NCBI RefSeq assembly: GCF_014850955.1
Contig: NZ_JACXSS010000001.1
Span: 4,402,001-4,466,000 of the forward strand
Length of the DNA: 64,000 bases
Source: Methylomonas albis
GTDB taxonomy: Bacteria; Pseudomonadota; Gammaproteobacteria; Methylococcales; Methylomonadaceae
Direction of reading: 5' to 3'
How positions within the stretch are numbered: position 1 is the first letter of the stretch; each line of letters opens with the position of its first letter. The translations under genes and the position numbers were made by a program. The notes below the pieces were generated by a model. It searched no databases. It saw nothing but the letters and a program-made list of their open reading frames with translations, and was not told the DNA's origin. This document shows positions 44,949-54,092 of this stretch, piece after piece.

Positions 44949-46039
44949 TATTGCTGCGCTCCTGGTTGTTTATCCCCGGCTTGTTTGGCGTTGTTTAGAG
45001 CCGTCAAACCGGCATGCGCGGCAACGCCGGCACCCACAATCGCGGCGGCAGTGCCACCGACCACATCGGCATTGGCTTCGATACCAAATTGATTGATACC
45101 GGTGAGGCGGTCGTAAAAGCTGCCTTTATCCCAGAAACCGTCTTCGGAACAACCGATACAGCCGTGGCCGGATTGAATCGGAAACGAGGTGCCTTCGTTC
45201 CATTTCACCGTGGAGCAGGCGTTATACGTGGTTGGCCCCTTGCAACCCATTTTGTACAGACAATGGCCTTGGCGCGCGGCTTCGTCGTCCCATTGTTCGA
45301 CGAATTGGCCGGCGTCGAAATGCGGCCGCCGGTAGCATTTGTCGTGAATGCGTTGGCTGTAGAACATCTGCGGCCGGCCTTGTTTGTCCAGGGTCGGCAG
45401 TTTGTCGAAGGTTAAGAGATAAGCCACCACGGCGGTCATCACTTCGGCAATCGGCGGGCAGCCTGGGACTTTAATAATGGGTTTGTCGGCCAAGCCGGGT
45501 ACTTTATGCACCGGCGTCGCCCGAGTTGGATTGGGTTTGGCAGCTTGCACGCAACCCCAGGAAGCGCAAGAGCCCCAGGAAATGATGGCTTTGCAGCTTT
45601 CGGCAGCGTATTTGAGTTGTTCTACAAACGGTTTGCCGCCGATGATGCAATACATGCCGTCTTCGGCCAGCGGCGGATTGCCTTCCACGGCCAGGATGTA
45701 ATTGCCTTTGTATTTTTCGACAATCTCGGTGACGATAGCTTCGGCGTTATGACCGGCGGCGGCCATGATGGTGTCGTCATAATCCAGCGACAGCATCGAG
45801 AGAATCACGTCTTTGGCCAAGGGATGGCCGGAGCGGATAAACGATTCCGAGCAGCAGGTACATTCCAGACCGTGCAGCCACAGTACCGGGATGCGCGGTT
45901 TGGTTTCCATCGCATGGGCGATTTTCGGCGCGAAGGCCGGCGACAAGCCCAGCGACGCAGCCGTTAAGCTGCAAAACTTCAGAAAGCTGCGGCGGGTGAT
46001 GCCTTGTCGGCGCATCACATCGTAAAAGGTTTCGATCAT
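44948..46039 (-). CDS. hupS: [NiFe]-hydrogenase small subunit HupS, oxygen-tolerant type
   Basis: The electron-transfer subunit with three Fe-S clusters. A Tat signal (RRSFLKF; cleavage probably after AHA, residue 43) exports the HupSL dimer. Cys60, Cys62 and Cys63 (LECTCCSES) and Cys158 and Cys163 ([10 protein letters not shown]) with Cys194 (VPGCPP) give six proximal-cluster cysteines. That is the signature of the [4Fe-3S] cluster of oxygen-tolerant enzymes such as HoxK and HyaA. Medial and distal ligands are in [29 protein letters not shown] and [15 protein letters not shown]-terminal helix (about 325-350) anchors it. First gene of the operon. Confidence 0.98.
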   Translation of the reverse strand: MIETFYDVMRRQGITRRSFLKFCSLTAASLGLSPAFAPKIAHAMETKPRIPVLWLHGLECTCCSESFIRSGHPLAKDVILSMLSLDYDDTIMAAAGHNAEAIVTEIVEKYKGNYILAVEGNPPLAEDGMYCIIGGKPFVEQLKYAAESCKAIISWGSCASWGCVQAAKPNPTRATPVHKVPGLADKPIIKVPGCPPIAEVMTAVVAYLLTFDKLPTLDKQGRPQMFYSQRIHDKCYRRPHFDAGQFVEQWDDEAARQGHCLYKMGCKGPTTYNACSTVKWNEGTSFPIQSGHGCIGCSEDGFWDKGSFYDRLTGINQFGIEANADVVGGTAAAIVGAGVAAHAGLTALNNAKQAGDKQPGAQQ

Positions 46040-46559
46040 GGATACTCCAGTCGTCGTTATGGCTAATCAAAGTGACTGGCTTGACGAAACCACGCGAGCT
46101 TAGGCGTTGCTTGTTGATATCCAGTAGCTTCAATAGCAAGTTTTCAAAACCGCCCCCGCGGTTGTGCCGATCCAGTTAATCGCGGACGGTGAAAACCTTT
46201 GATTGTTATTATTCGAGTTGCAAGCCCTGCCACCGTGGTGACTAGGTTTGCCCCGCAAAGCCAGAGCAACATCTATGCCGGCCAACCGACAGGCGTAAAA
46301 CCTTTGAAATGGTAAGACAATTGGCGTTTTGATCAACCTAGCCTCTGTCTGCTACCTAACAAACCCAACAATACCATGCAAAGATTGCCGGAAATACGAC
46401 ACAAGGTTAACTGTACGACTGAATATTCGAATACCTGCCGCACAATTGATTGACAGGCCTGAGGAGGCGCGACTACAGTGAATAGCCGTCTGCAAAGACT
46501 TTTTCGATTAGATTGAACAACCCACAATAATTAAAATCGCATCCCCAGGAGACCTCTTC
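46040..46559. other. Divergent gene-free interval upstream of hupS
   Basis: It must hold the hydrogenase promoter (minus) and that of the next gene (plus). I looked for a sigma-54 -24/-12 element before hupS. The closest match (46215-46236, minus strand TGGCAGGGCTTGC) has GG and GC only 8 bases apart instead of 10, so I do not call it. No regulator gene (hoxA/hupR type) lies in the window. Confidence 0.5.
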
Positions 46560-47009
46560 ATGAATCGCGTTATCGTACTGATCTTGATCACAGTATTTAA
46601 CACCAATGTCCTGGCCGACTGGGACCCGGAACTGGAAGCGCAAGAACAAGCACAGCGGGAAGCCACGCAGCGCGCCGAACAAGCCAAACAACGCGAGGCA
46701 CAAAAAATGATCGACGCCGCGAATGCCAAAGCCAACCAGGAAATGATGGAGAGCAAGCGCAAAAACCTGGGTGCGGCGGCCAAGGGCAAATCAGATGCGG
46801 AAGTGAATCGCTTGTACGATGCCAAGATCAAACAAACCACGGACGAGGCCAATCGCTTGGCTCAAGAAGCCCGCAGTGCGCTTAACCAAGGCCAAGGCGC
46901 AGCGGCGGTAAAACAAGTGACCGGAAAAAGTCTGCACGAATTGGAAAACATGTCCGACGAGGAAGCCGACGCCTTATCACGGGAATTGGAAAAGAAATAC
47001 GGGCAATGA
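46560..47009 (+). CDS. Secreted coiled-coil hypothetical protein
   Basis: A signal peptide (MNRVIVLILITVFNTNVLA) precedes about 130 highly charged helical residues rich in Glu, Gln, Ala and Lys (EAQEQAQREATQRAEQAKQR), predicted to form a coiled coil. AGGAG (46547-46551) stands 8 bases before the ATG. There is no known domain. It is a single gene and a likely periplasmic helical protein. Confidence 0.65.
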   Translation: MNRVIVLILITVFNTNVLADWDPELEAQEQAQREATQRAEQAKQREAQKMIDAANAKANQEMMESKRKNLGAAAKGKSDAEVNRLYDAKIKQTTDEANRLAQEARSALNQGQGAAAVKQVTGKSLHELENMSDEEADALSRELEKKYGQ

Positions 47010-47113
47010 AGGCAGTCCCTGCACACAAAATTAAATAGGCTAGCCTCTAAACCACGCTGGATTTTTTCGTTAATCCAACTCACGCACTCACCCAAGGAAT
47101 TGCCTGCACTTGC

Positions 47114-47443
47114 TTACCCGCTGTCTATTTCTTGTTCCAGCAAAGTCCGCAAGCCAGCCGGCATTTCCAGGGTTTCCGGGTCCCAGCCTTCCAGTTCCAG
47201 GATGTCTTTCAGACACTGTTCCATGATCAGATGAGCTTTTTCAGTGGCGTCGGCGATGCGTTGATGCACCTTGGTTTGTATGTCGCTGGCGCTACGTTCG
47301 GCACAATTGGCCTGGTAATCGAACAGCTTACGCAAGCTATCGATCTGCCCGCCAACTTGCGACGGACAGGAACACATGTAAAGTATGCCTTGAACGTTGA
47401 TGCGCTTGAGTTGCTGATTGCTAAATTGGGTTTCCAGTTTCAT
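47114..47443 (-). CDS. Small Cys-containing helical protein
   Basis: Not recognised with certainty. The 109 residues include MCSCPSQVGGQIDSLRKLFD, a later Cys (YQANCAERS), and AHLIMEQCLKDILELEGWD. The GQI...C...H..C spacing loosely recalls CsoR/FrmR metal-sensing repressors, but the N-terminal half does not fit. Treat as unknown. Confidence 0.5.
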   Translation of the reverse strand: MKLETQFSNQQLKRINVQGILYMCSCPSQVGGQIDSLRKLFDYQANCAERSASDIQTKVHQRIADATEKAHLIMEQCLKDILELEGWDPETLEMPAGLRTLLEQEIDSG

Positions 47444-47630
47444 GGTACGAGCTCTCGATTTTCTCGTTTATTATAATTATCGGGTTGGTACCAACCCTGG
47501 CTCATTTTTTTCCGCCAAATACCCCGCGAAGCTCCGGCCGGCGGCATAGGCTATCAAGGCCACGGACAGTTATCAACTTTAGGCAAATTCGGTACGATTC
47601 AAGAGGCGAATTTCAGCAATCAATGCAAGA

Positions 47631-48164
47631 TCAAGCCGGTGCTAATCCACCATTAATCAATTGCCGGGTACGCGCATAGGTTTCCTGAATGATTAAGGCA
47701 TCGGTACTGGCTCGGTGACGCATCAGGGCTAAATCCTGGATCACTTGCCGTTTGGTTTGGCTCCAGATATCCATTTGCGCTTCTTTCAATATCATTTCCA
47801 ACGCGCTGAGATAAAAGCCCGGCTGTACGCCGCACCGAAAAAACAAGCGAGATAACCACGGCTTGTCGACCACCCAACCGTCGCTATACACTGTTTTACC
47901 CGCTAAAAAATCATTTAGTTCGCTGGCCACCAGAGAGATAGGCTTTCCGGAACTGTATAGTGTCTCGCGGCTCAAGCCATGCACCCGTTCGGCCTGCTCA
48001 TCCCAATAACTCCAATCACTCGCAGGCTTGATCAGCGCGCAATATTTTTGCCCGTTACCCAACACCACGCCTACTTCGATGGGATAACTATCGAAGCCAA
48101 AACCGGAGGCTTCGATATCGATGACATTGGGTCTAATAGTTTGCAACTTAGTATCCCTTTGCAA
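47631..48164 (-). CDS. DEDDh-family 3'-5' exonuclease-like protein
   Basis: The DEDDh pattern is readable: Asp and Glu in NVIDIEASGFG, HGLS for the substrate loop, Asp in SDGWVVDKPWL, and the general-base His with Asp in MRHRASTDALI. The 177 residues form a single domain, like RNase T or a short DnaQ relative. The substrate (RNA or DNA) cannot be told from sequence. Confidence 0.8.
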   Translation of the reverse strand: MQRDTKLQTIRPNVIDIEASGFGFDSYPIEVGVVLGNGQKYCALIKPASDWSYWDEQAERVHGLSRETLYSSGKPISLVASELNDFLAGKTVYSDGWVVDKPWLSRLFFRCGVQPGFYLSALEMILKEAQMDIWSQTKRQVIQDLALMRHRASTDALIIQETYARTRQLINGGLAPA

Positions 48165-48187
48165 AGCGTAAAAAGTATAAGCCTAGT

Positions 48188-48820
48188 CTAAACCGAGGAA
48201 TATGAACGACGTAAACGGCTAGCTCTAAAACGATAAAACCAGCGCAAGCCCAATAACACGGCCAGCACTGCGCCAAACAGCAAGGGCCTGCTTAAATCTT
48301 TTTTTACCAGCCAGGCAAAGTGCGCTACGCCGGCGCCGGCGATCAGGTAGGCTAAGCGGTGTAAGCGTTTCCAATTTTTGCCGCCGAGTCGGCGCTGCAT
48401 AGCATTGGTGGAGGTTACGGCCAAAGGAATCAGGAGCAAGAACGCCGCAAAACCGACAGTAATGTAGGGGCGTTTCAGGATGTCTTTGGCTATTGCTGAC
48501 CAATCGAAAAACTGATCCAAAACCAGATAAGTCAGAAAGTGCAGACAGGCGTAAAAAAAGGCAAACAAGCCCAGCATACGCCTTAGCCGTATCAACCAAT
48601 TTACCCCGCTCAGTTGCCTTAGCGGGGTGACGCCCAGGCTTATAAGTAAAAACGTCAATGTCCAATAACCGGTGTTGTGGGTGATTTTTTCGATGGGATT
48701 AGCACCCAATTTATCTTGCCAGGCGGCCGTCAACAATAGCGCCAGGGGCAACAAAGCCGTCAAAAACACCAGCACTTTTAGCCGGCGGAGGTTTACATCG
48801 TCAAGCGTTTGCCAACTCAC
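48188..48820 (-). CDS. msrQ: MsrQ heme membrane subunit
   Basis: The integral membrane heme b protein (formerly YedZ) that feeds quinol electrons to MsrP. It has six predicted helices with ferric-reductase-like His (HNTGYW, YACLHFLTYL, RLHRLAYLIAGAGVAHF). It has 210 residues. It follows msrP by 3 bp. Confidence 0.92.
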   Translation of the reverse strand: MSWQTLDDVNLRRLKVLVFLTALLPLALLLTAAWQDKLGANPIEKITHNTGYWTLTFLLISLGVTPLRQLSGVNWLIRLRRMLGLFAFFYACLHFLTYLVLDQFFDWSAIAKDILKRPYITVGFAAFLLLIPLAVTSTNAMQRRLGGKNWKRLHRLAYLIAGAGVAHFAWLVKKDLSRPLLFGAVLAVLLGLRWFYRFRASRLRRSYSSV

Positions 48821-48823
48821 GAT

Positions 48824-49753
48824 TCAAAAATTTTTAGTCAAATCCATACCGGTATACAAGCTAGCAACTTGCTCGGCATAGCCGTTGAACGGCAAGGTTG
48901 GCCGCTTCAGAAAATTGCCCAGGCGGCGTTCTTTGGCTTGGCTCCAGCGCGGGTGATCGACTTCCGGATTGACGTTGGCATAAAAACCGTATTCGCCGGG
49001 ACCGGCTTGCATCCAACTGGTCGTGGGTTGTTGCTTGAGCAAGCGAATCTTGACGATGGACTTGGCGCTTTTGAAACCGTATTTCCAGGGCACGACCATT
49101 CTGACCGGCGCGCCGTTTTGATTGGGCAACACTTCGCCGTATAAACCAAAAGTTAGCAAAGCCAGGGGATGCATGGCTTCGTCTATCCGCAATCCTTCCC
49201 GATACGGCCATTCCAGTACAGCGCGACGCTGACCGGGCAGTTGCTCGGGGTCGTGCAGGCTGACAAACTCCACATAACGCGCTTCGCTGGTCGGCTCTAC
49301 CTGTTTCAGCAGCTCCGCTAAGGGATAACCCAACCAAGGAATCACCATCGACCAGGCTTCCACGCAACGCAAACGATAAATACGTTCTTGCATCGGCGCT
49401 AGCTTTAATAAATCCTCGATGGCGAATTGTTTAGGTTTTCGGACTTCGCCTTCCACGCTGACCGTCCAGGGCCGGGTTTTCAAGCTACCGGCCAGTTTGG
49501 CAGGGCCTTCTTTGCTGGTATCGAATTCGTAGAAATTATTGTATTGGCTGACGTCTTCCAAAGGCGTCAGTTTATCGGTCAGGCCGTAAGCTTCGGAGAG
49601 ACTGCTTGCCAGTTTTTCCCCGCCAACAGCAGCTCCCGCCAGCAACGCGGCAGATCCGCCGAGTGCCAACTGCATAAAATGCCGGCGCTGGTAAAACAGC
49701 TCGCGAGGCGTGATTTCGGAAGCAGGAATTGCGGGGATGCCGGGAAGTTTCAT
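48824..49753 (-). CDS. msrP: MsrP periplasmic methionine-sulfoxide reductase
   Basis: The molybdopterin enzyme (formerly YedY) that repairs oxidised methionine in periplasmic proteins. A Tat signal ([19 protein letters not shown]) is present. The molybdenum-ligand Cys lies in [15 protein letters not shown], and [16 protein letters not shown] is a conserved cofactor block. It has 309 residues. It is first gene of msrPQ. Confidence 0.95.
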   Translation of the reverse strand: MKLPGIPAIPASEITPRELFYQRRHFMQLALGGSAALLAGAAVGGEKLASSLSEAYGLTDKLTPLEDVSQYNNFYEFDTSKEGPAKLAGSLKTRPWTVSVEGEVRKPKQFAIEDLLKLAPMQERIYRLRCVEAWSMVIPWLGYPLAELLKQVEPTSEARYVEFVSLHDPEQLPGQRRAVLEWPYREGLRIDEAMHPLALLTFGLYGEVLPNQNGAPVRMVVPWKYGFKSAKSIVKIRLLKQQPTTSWMQAGPGEYGFYANVNPEVDHPRWSQAKERRLGNFLKRPTLPFNGYAEQVASLYTGMDLTKNF

Positions 49754-49841
49754 TGCGACGCCTCTTATAAAGTTTAGATCTACTCGACCATAAGCCGGGT
49801 CGTCAGTTCCGCTTGCGCCAAAAGTCAGGATTGGGCTTTGG

Positions 49842-50303
49842 CTACTTGCGCGGCTTTTTGGCTGCCGTCTTTTTTGTGGCAGTCTTTTTTACCGACTTAC
49901 TGGGCTTGGCTACTTTTTTATGCGCGGGTTTCTGCGGCTTTTCCTGCGTAGTAACTTTCGCGGCGTCAGTCTGCGTAGACTGCTCTGCGAGGTCCGCGCT
50001 ATCCGGTGGCAAATCCGGCATCGGCAGTGCTGCGGTTTCGTTGCCGTCATCAACGGCCGACCGGTCGCAGTCGGGCAAGTCTTGATCTTCAGGCGAGCAA
50101 ATTACTCGATAGATAATTTTCCGGTCATCGTTTTTGCCGGTCTTAGGTCCGAGCGGCTTGGTAACCGGCGCGGTTTCATCGGAGATTGTCCCCAATAATT
50201 CGGCCGTTGCGCTTGGACTATATACCCAGATGCTGAAAAGCACACTCAAACAGCACGCTTTGTAAATTGAGGGATTGAAGCCACCCTTAAGCGAATTAGC
50301 CAT
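49842..50303 (-). CDS. Hypothetical secreted protein with Lys/Ala-rich tail
   Basis: A signal-like segment ([19 protein letters not shown]) is followed by about 60 residues with two Cys ([17 protein letters not shown]). The last 45 residues are a Lys/Ala/Pro-rich tail ([20 protein letters not shown]) like histone H1 tails. It overlaps the mazG stop by 8 bp. The function is unknown; the tail could bind polyanions. Confidence 0.55.
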   Translation of the reverse strand: MANSLKGGFNPSIYKACCLSVLFSIWVYSPSATAELLGTISDETAPVTKPLGPKTGKNDDRKIIYRVICSPEDQDLPDCDRSAVDDGNETAALPMPDLPPDSADLAEQSTQTDAAKVTTQEKPQKPAHKKVAKPSKSVKKTATKKTAAKKPRK

Positions 50304-51111
50304 CTTTGTGCGCTGCCTTTAAATGAATTTTGGCTTCGTTCCATAAACCATCCAGTTCCGCCAATTCGCAATCGCGCAACTCGCGGCCGGAGGCTTCCAC
50401 CTGTTTTTCTATGTAATTAAACCGGCGGGTGAATTTTTTAGTGGCTTCGCGCAAGGCAATTTCCGGATTGACTTTCAGGTGTCGGGCGAGATTGACAACC
50501 ACCAGCAGCAAATCGCCGATTTCTTCCTGAATATGTGGCTGATCGCCGGATTGCCAAGCTTCGTGGACTTCCTGCAATTCTTCGCGCACTTTGTCGAATA
50601 CCGGTTCCGCTTCCGGCCAGTCGAAACCGTGGCTGGCAGCGCGGTTCTGAATTTTCTCGCACTGCACCAGAGCGGGCAGACTTTGTGCGACCCCGGCCAA
50701 TACGCTTTCGGTCTGCTGAGCCGGTTGCTTTTGCCGCCGTTCTTCGGCTTTCGCGTCATCCCAGGCTTGTTGACGCTGTTCGTCAGTGTCGAATTTGACG
50801 TCGGCAAACACGTGCGGGTGTCGGCTGACCAACTTCTCGCTGATCGCCGCCGCTACTTGTTCAAAATTGAATAAGCCGCGCTCTTCGGCAATCCGCGAGT
50901 GAAACACTACTTGTAACAGCAGATCGCCCAATTCGCCGCGCAAATCGTCGAAATCCTTACGTTCGATGGCGTCGGCCACCTCGTAGGCTTCTTCGATAGT
51001 GTAGGGAATCAGGCTATGGAAATCCTGTTTGACGTCCCAGGCGCAACCCTTTTCGGGGTCGCGCAAGCGGGCCATCAAAGCCAACAGTTCCTGGGTTTTA
51101 GTCAAACTCAA
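50296..51111 (-). CDS. mazG: Nucleoside triphosphate pyrophosphohydrolase MazG
   Basis: It hydrolyses NTPs and dNTPs to monophosphates. There are two tandem MazG domains: the first with CAWDVKQDFHSLIPYTIEEAYEVADAIE and DDLRGELGDLLLQVVFHSRIA, the second with EVHEAWQSGDQPHIQEEIGDLLLVVVN; ExxE...ExxD metal sites are kept. It has 271 residues. It overlaps the upstream kinase by 4 bp. Confidence 0.95.
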   Translation of the reverse strand: MSLTKTQELLALMARLRDPEKGCAWDVKQDFHSLIPYTIEEAYEVADAIERKDFDDLRGELGDLLLQVVFHSRIAEERGLFNFEQVAAAISEKLVSRHPHVFADVKFDTDEQRQQAWDDAKAEERRQKQPAQQTESVLAGVAQSLPALVQCEKIQNRAASHGFDWPEAEPVFDKVREELQEVHEAWQSGDQPHIQEEIGDLLLVVVNLARHLKVNPEIALREATKKFTRRFNYIEKQVEASGRELRDCELAELDGLWNEAKIHLKAAHKDG

Positions 51112-52040
51112 AATGTCGAACCGAAGGTATCCTCATAGCGTTTTTTGAATTCCGCCATGCTAAAGGTGTGATTCTGGGTGCCGTTATGCTCGATTTTGAT
51201 CGCGCCCAACAGGGAAGCAATCCGACCGGTCACATCCCAATCGTAATCGTTGATCAAACCGTATAGCAGACCGGCCCGATAAGCATCGCCGCAGCCGGTG
51301 GGATCCAACAATTGTTTGGGTTTGGCGGGCGGAATGTCTATGCATTCGCCGCGCGTGTACACTTTCGAACCATTGCCGCCCAAGGTGATGATCAAGGCAT
51401 CGACTTTTTCGGCAACTTGCTCCAAAGTCAAGCCGGTGCGTTGCTGCATCAATTCCGACTCATAGTCGTTAAAGGTGGCGTAATTGGCCAGTTCCAGGAA
51501 CGCCAACAACTCGTCGCCATCGAACATCGGCATACCTTGGCCGGGATCGAAAATAAACGGTATGCCTTGTTCGACAAACTGCTGCGCATGTTCCTGCATA
51601 CCTTGTTTACCATCGGGCGAGACGATGCCGATGGTAATACCTGAGTCGGCAGGCACGGCGTTTAAATGCGAAAAGCTCATGGCACCGGGATGGAAAGCGG
51701 TGATTTGGTTGTCGTCTACGTCGGTGGTGATGTAAGCTTGGCCGGTGTAATGATCGTCCAACACTTTGATATAACGACTGGAAATGCCACATTGGCTCAG
51801 CCAATGCGCATAAGGTTCGAAATCGTGACCGACGGTAGCCATGATGGATGGCTCTTCCTGCAACAATTTCAAATTATAGGCAATGTTACCGGCGCAACCG
51901 CCGTATTCGCGGCGCATGGCCGGCACCAGGAAAGACACATTGAGCATGTGTACTTTCTCTGGGAGGATGTGATGTTTAAATTTGTCGTGAAACACCATGA
52001 TGGTGTCGTAGGCCATGGAGCCACAGATCAATGCACTCAT
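51108..52040 (-). CDS. PfkB-family carbohydrate/nucleoside kinase
   Basis: A ribokinase-fold kinase, similar to bacterial adenosine-kinase-like proteins. It has an N-terminal GGCAGNIAYNLKLL and the catalytic signature DPTGCGDAYRAGLLYG, with the base Asp. The substrate could be adenosine or a sugar; its operon with mazG (a nucleotide hydrolase) slightly favours a nucleoside. It has 310 residues. Confidence 0.85.
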   Translation of the reverse strand: MSALICGSMAYDTIMVFHDKFKHHILPEKVHMLNVSFLVPAMRREYGGCAGNIAYNLKLLQEEPSIMATVGHDFEPYAHWLSQCGISSRYIKVLDDHYTGQAYITTDVDDNQITAFHPGAMSFSHLNAVPADSGITIGIVSPDGKQGMQEHAQQFVEQGIPFIFDPGQGMPMFDGDELLAFLELANYATFNDYESELMQQRTGLTLEQVAEKVDALIITLGGNGSKVYTRGECIDIPPAKPKQLLDPTGCGDAYRAGLLYGLINDYDWDVTGRIASLLGAIKIEHNGTQNHTFSMAEFKKRYEDTFGSTF

Positions 52041-52143
52041 TATTATCCTTGGTTAACGATTTCAGCAGCCTAAGGTAACGGATGTTTGAAATAGGCACAA
52101 GACGAAAGCGACAAAATCAGCCGCTCTTCTTCGTCTTTACCAC

Positions 52144-52503
52144 TTACAAAAGAATCAACGCCCAGGTCACGCCGGCCCATATCAAGGACAACATGACCGC
52201 CGCCGAACCTATGTCCTTGGCACGTCCGGATAGTTCGTGATGCTCGAAACCTACTCTATCCACCACGGCTTCCACCGCGGAATTCAACAGCTCCACCAGT
52301 AACACCAATACCATACTGCCGATTAACAAGACTTTTTCGATGGCGGTTTGGCCCAGCCAGATCGCCAGCGGCGTCGTTATCACGAACAAGGCCACTTCCT
52401 GGCGAAACGCCTCTTCATGTTGCCAAGTGGCTTTGAAACCGGCTATCGAAAAAAAACAGGCATTAATCAGCCGCTTAAATCCCTTTGCATTTTGGTTTGC
52501 CAT
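52144..52503 (-). CDS. dgkA: Diacylglycerol kinase
   Basis: A small trimeric membrane kinase that recycles diacylglycerol to phosphatidate. It has three helices, the conserved EEAFRQE-type start (HEEAFRQEVALFV), and the active-site block LLNSAVEAVVDRVG followed by HELSGRAKDIGSAAVM. It has 119 residues. It lies 8 bp downstream of gcvH. Confidence 0.94.
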   Translation of the reverse strand: MANQNAKGFKRLINACFFSIAGFKATWQHEEAFRQEVALFVITTPLAIWLGQTAIEKVLLIGSMVLVLLVELLNSAVEAVVDRVGFEHHELSGRAKDIGSAAVMLSLIWAGVTWALILL

Positions 52504-52511
52504 TGGTATTC

Positions 52512-52895
52512 CTAATCCTCGATCAAAGCCCGATAAGCATCGGCATCCAACAATTGTTCCAGTTCAGCCGGATTATCGGCTTTGATGCAAAACAACCAGG
52601 TTTGGTAAGCGCCGTCATTCACCTGCTCCGGCTCGTCCGATACCGCATCGTTGACCGCAAGCACACTGCCGCTCACCGGGCTGAACAGATCGGACGCGGT
52701 TTTAACCGATTCCACCACCGCCAGCTGTTCTCCCGCGGCTACGACCCGGCCCACATCGGGCAAGCCGATAAAGACGATGTCGCCCAACTCGGACTGCGCG
52801 AAGTCGGTGATACCGACGCGCACCACATTGCCATCTTCCAGCTTGGCCCATTCATGGGTCTCGGCATATTTCAAATCTTCAGGTGTTTCACTCAT
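52512..52895 (-). CDS. gcvH: Glycine cleavage system H protein
   Basis: The lipoyl carrier of glycine cleavage. The lipoylated Lys is in VESVKTASDLFSPVSG, and THEWAKLEDGNVVRVGIT is the family N-terminus. I start at 52895 (MSETPEDLKY) because GAGGG lies 8 bases upstream. It has 127 residues. gcvT and gcvP are not nearby. Confidence 0.95.
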   Translation of the reverse strand: MSETPEDLKYAETHEWAKLEDGNVVRVGITDFAQSELGDIVFIGLPDVGRVVAAGEQLAVVESVKTASDLFSPVSGSVLAVNDAVSDEPEQVNDGAYQTWLFCIKADNPAELEQLLDADAYRALIED

Positions 52896-53064
52896 TTGCA
52901 TTTCCCTCAAGCCGTAACAGTAATTCAAAAGGATAACCGGCTATTTTTTTAACACAACAAAAAATTACAGTCCCCGCCAGCCCAAACTTTATAATTGCCG
53001 GACACACGGAGAGCCGTTAACTAAGTCCGGCCACTAAGGCGTTCAACTACATTCCATAAAATTC

Positions 53065-54084
53065 ATGCGAATAGCACTTTTCCTCACTGGCTTGTTGGGC
53101 GTTTTTAGTCTTATGCCAAACGCCGCATTGGCGGACGATGACGATGCGCGGTCAAGCACCCGGCAAACCAACCCAAATACCGATCCGGACATCTTACAGC
53201 TGGACCAAACCGGCCAGAGATTAGCCGGCATTCAAACCCAAACACTGACAGCGGTCCAGCAAACGCCGGAATTTGCCGCTTACGGCACGGTGCTCAATCC
53301 GGAACCGTTACTCAATATTCGCCAGCAATTCCTGGCCGCCAGCGCCCAGCAAGACAGCGCAAAAGCCCGATACAGCGAGGCGGCGCAAAATTTGAATCGC
53401 ACCCGCGACCTGCATCAACACGATATTGTCTCCACCCGCCGCCTGCAGGAACAGCAAGCCATTTGGCAGGCCGACAAAGCCAATCTGGCCTCCAACAGCT
53501 ATCAGCAACAACTGATCGCGGCCAACAGCCGGCTCCTTTGGGGCGACACTTTGAGCAATTGGTTTACCAAAGCCCAGGATAAAAACGCCATACAACTGTT
53601 GGAACATCGCGCCCAATTGCTGCAAATCACCCTGCCCGCTAATAGCCAGCTCGATCCATCCGTCAACGTGATTCATATCCACGAACGCGGCCTACGTCAG
53701 GCCGCCTTGCCCGCCATCTTGATCTCCTCGGCACCGCAAGTCGATCCGGTGTCGCAAGGTCCTCGTTACTTTTTCAAATGCGCGGATTGCCGCCTGCCGT
53801 TCGGCACCCATATTACCGCCTGGATTCCGGAGGGCGGCAGAGCCGACAGCGGCGTCACTATTCCACAATCAGCCTTGATCTGGCATCTGGGCCAAGCTTT
53901 TGCATTTATCAAAACCGATGCAAACCATTTCAGCCGGTGTGCGCTCAACCACTACAGCGGCAATAGCCAAGGTTATTTCGTGGCCGACGGCTTACCGCCT
54001 GGCGCGGAAATCGTAACTACCGGCGCGCAAACGCTGTTATCGCAACAATTGAAAGGTCTGATACCCGACGAGGATAAGGATTAG
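53065..54084 (+). CDS. RND-type periplasmic adaptor (membrane fusion protein)
   Basis: A signal peptide (ending ALA) and Asp-rich linker precede a short coiled-coil hairpin (about 100-175) and beta-barrel segments with IPQSALIW and VADGLPPGAEIVTTGAQTLL, typical of CusB/HlyD-family adaptors. An unusual FKCADCRLPFG near residue 235 could be a metal site. No permease or outer-membrane channel is next to it. Confidence 0.75.
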   Translation: MRIALFLTGLLGVFSLMPNAALADDDDARSSTRQTNPNTDPDILQLDQTGQRLAGIQTQTLTAVQQTPEFAAYGTVLNPEPLLNIRQQFLAASAQQDSAKARYSEAAQNLNRTRDLHQHDIVSTRRLQEQQAIWQADKANLASNSYQQQLIAANSRLLWGDTLSNWFTKAQDKNAIQLLEHRAQLLQITLPANSQLDPSVNVIHIHERGLRQAALPAILISSAPQVDPVSQGPRYFFKCADCRLPFGTHITAWIPEGGRADSGVTIPQSALIWHLGQAFAFIKTDANHFSRCALNHYSGNSQGYFVADGLPPGAEIVTTGAQTLLSQQLKGLIPDEDKD

Positions 54085-54092
54085 GAGTTGGC

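Noticed and set aside
46214-46236. Sigma-54-like promoter upstream of hupS
   Set aside because: The GG and GC doublets are separated by 8 instead of 10 bases, which normally abolishes sigma-54 recognition.
46215-46320. Sequence reminiscent of a c-di-GMP-I riboswitch (CGCAAAGCC followed by ATGCCGGCCAACCGA)
   Set aside because: The 5' GGCAAACC box and the GNRA tetraloop hairpin are missing, and the next start is 240 bp away. It may be coincidence; a covariance-model search would settle it.
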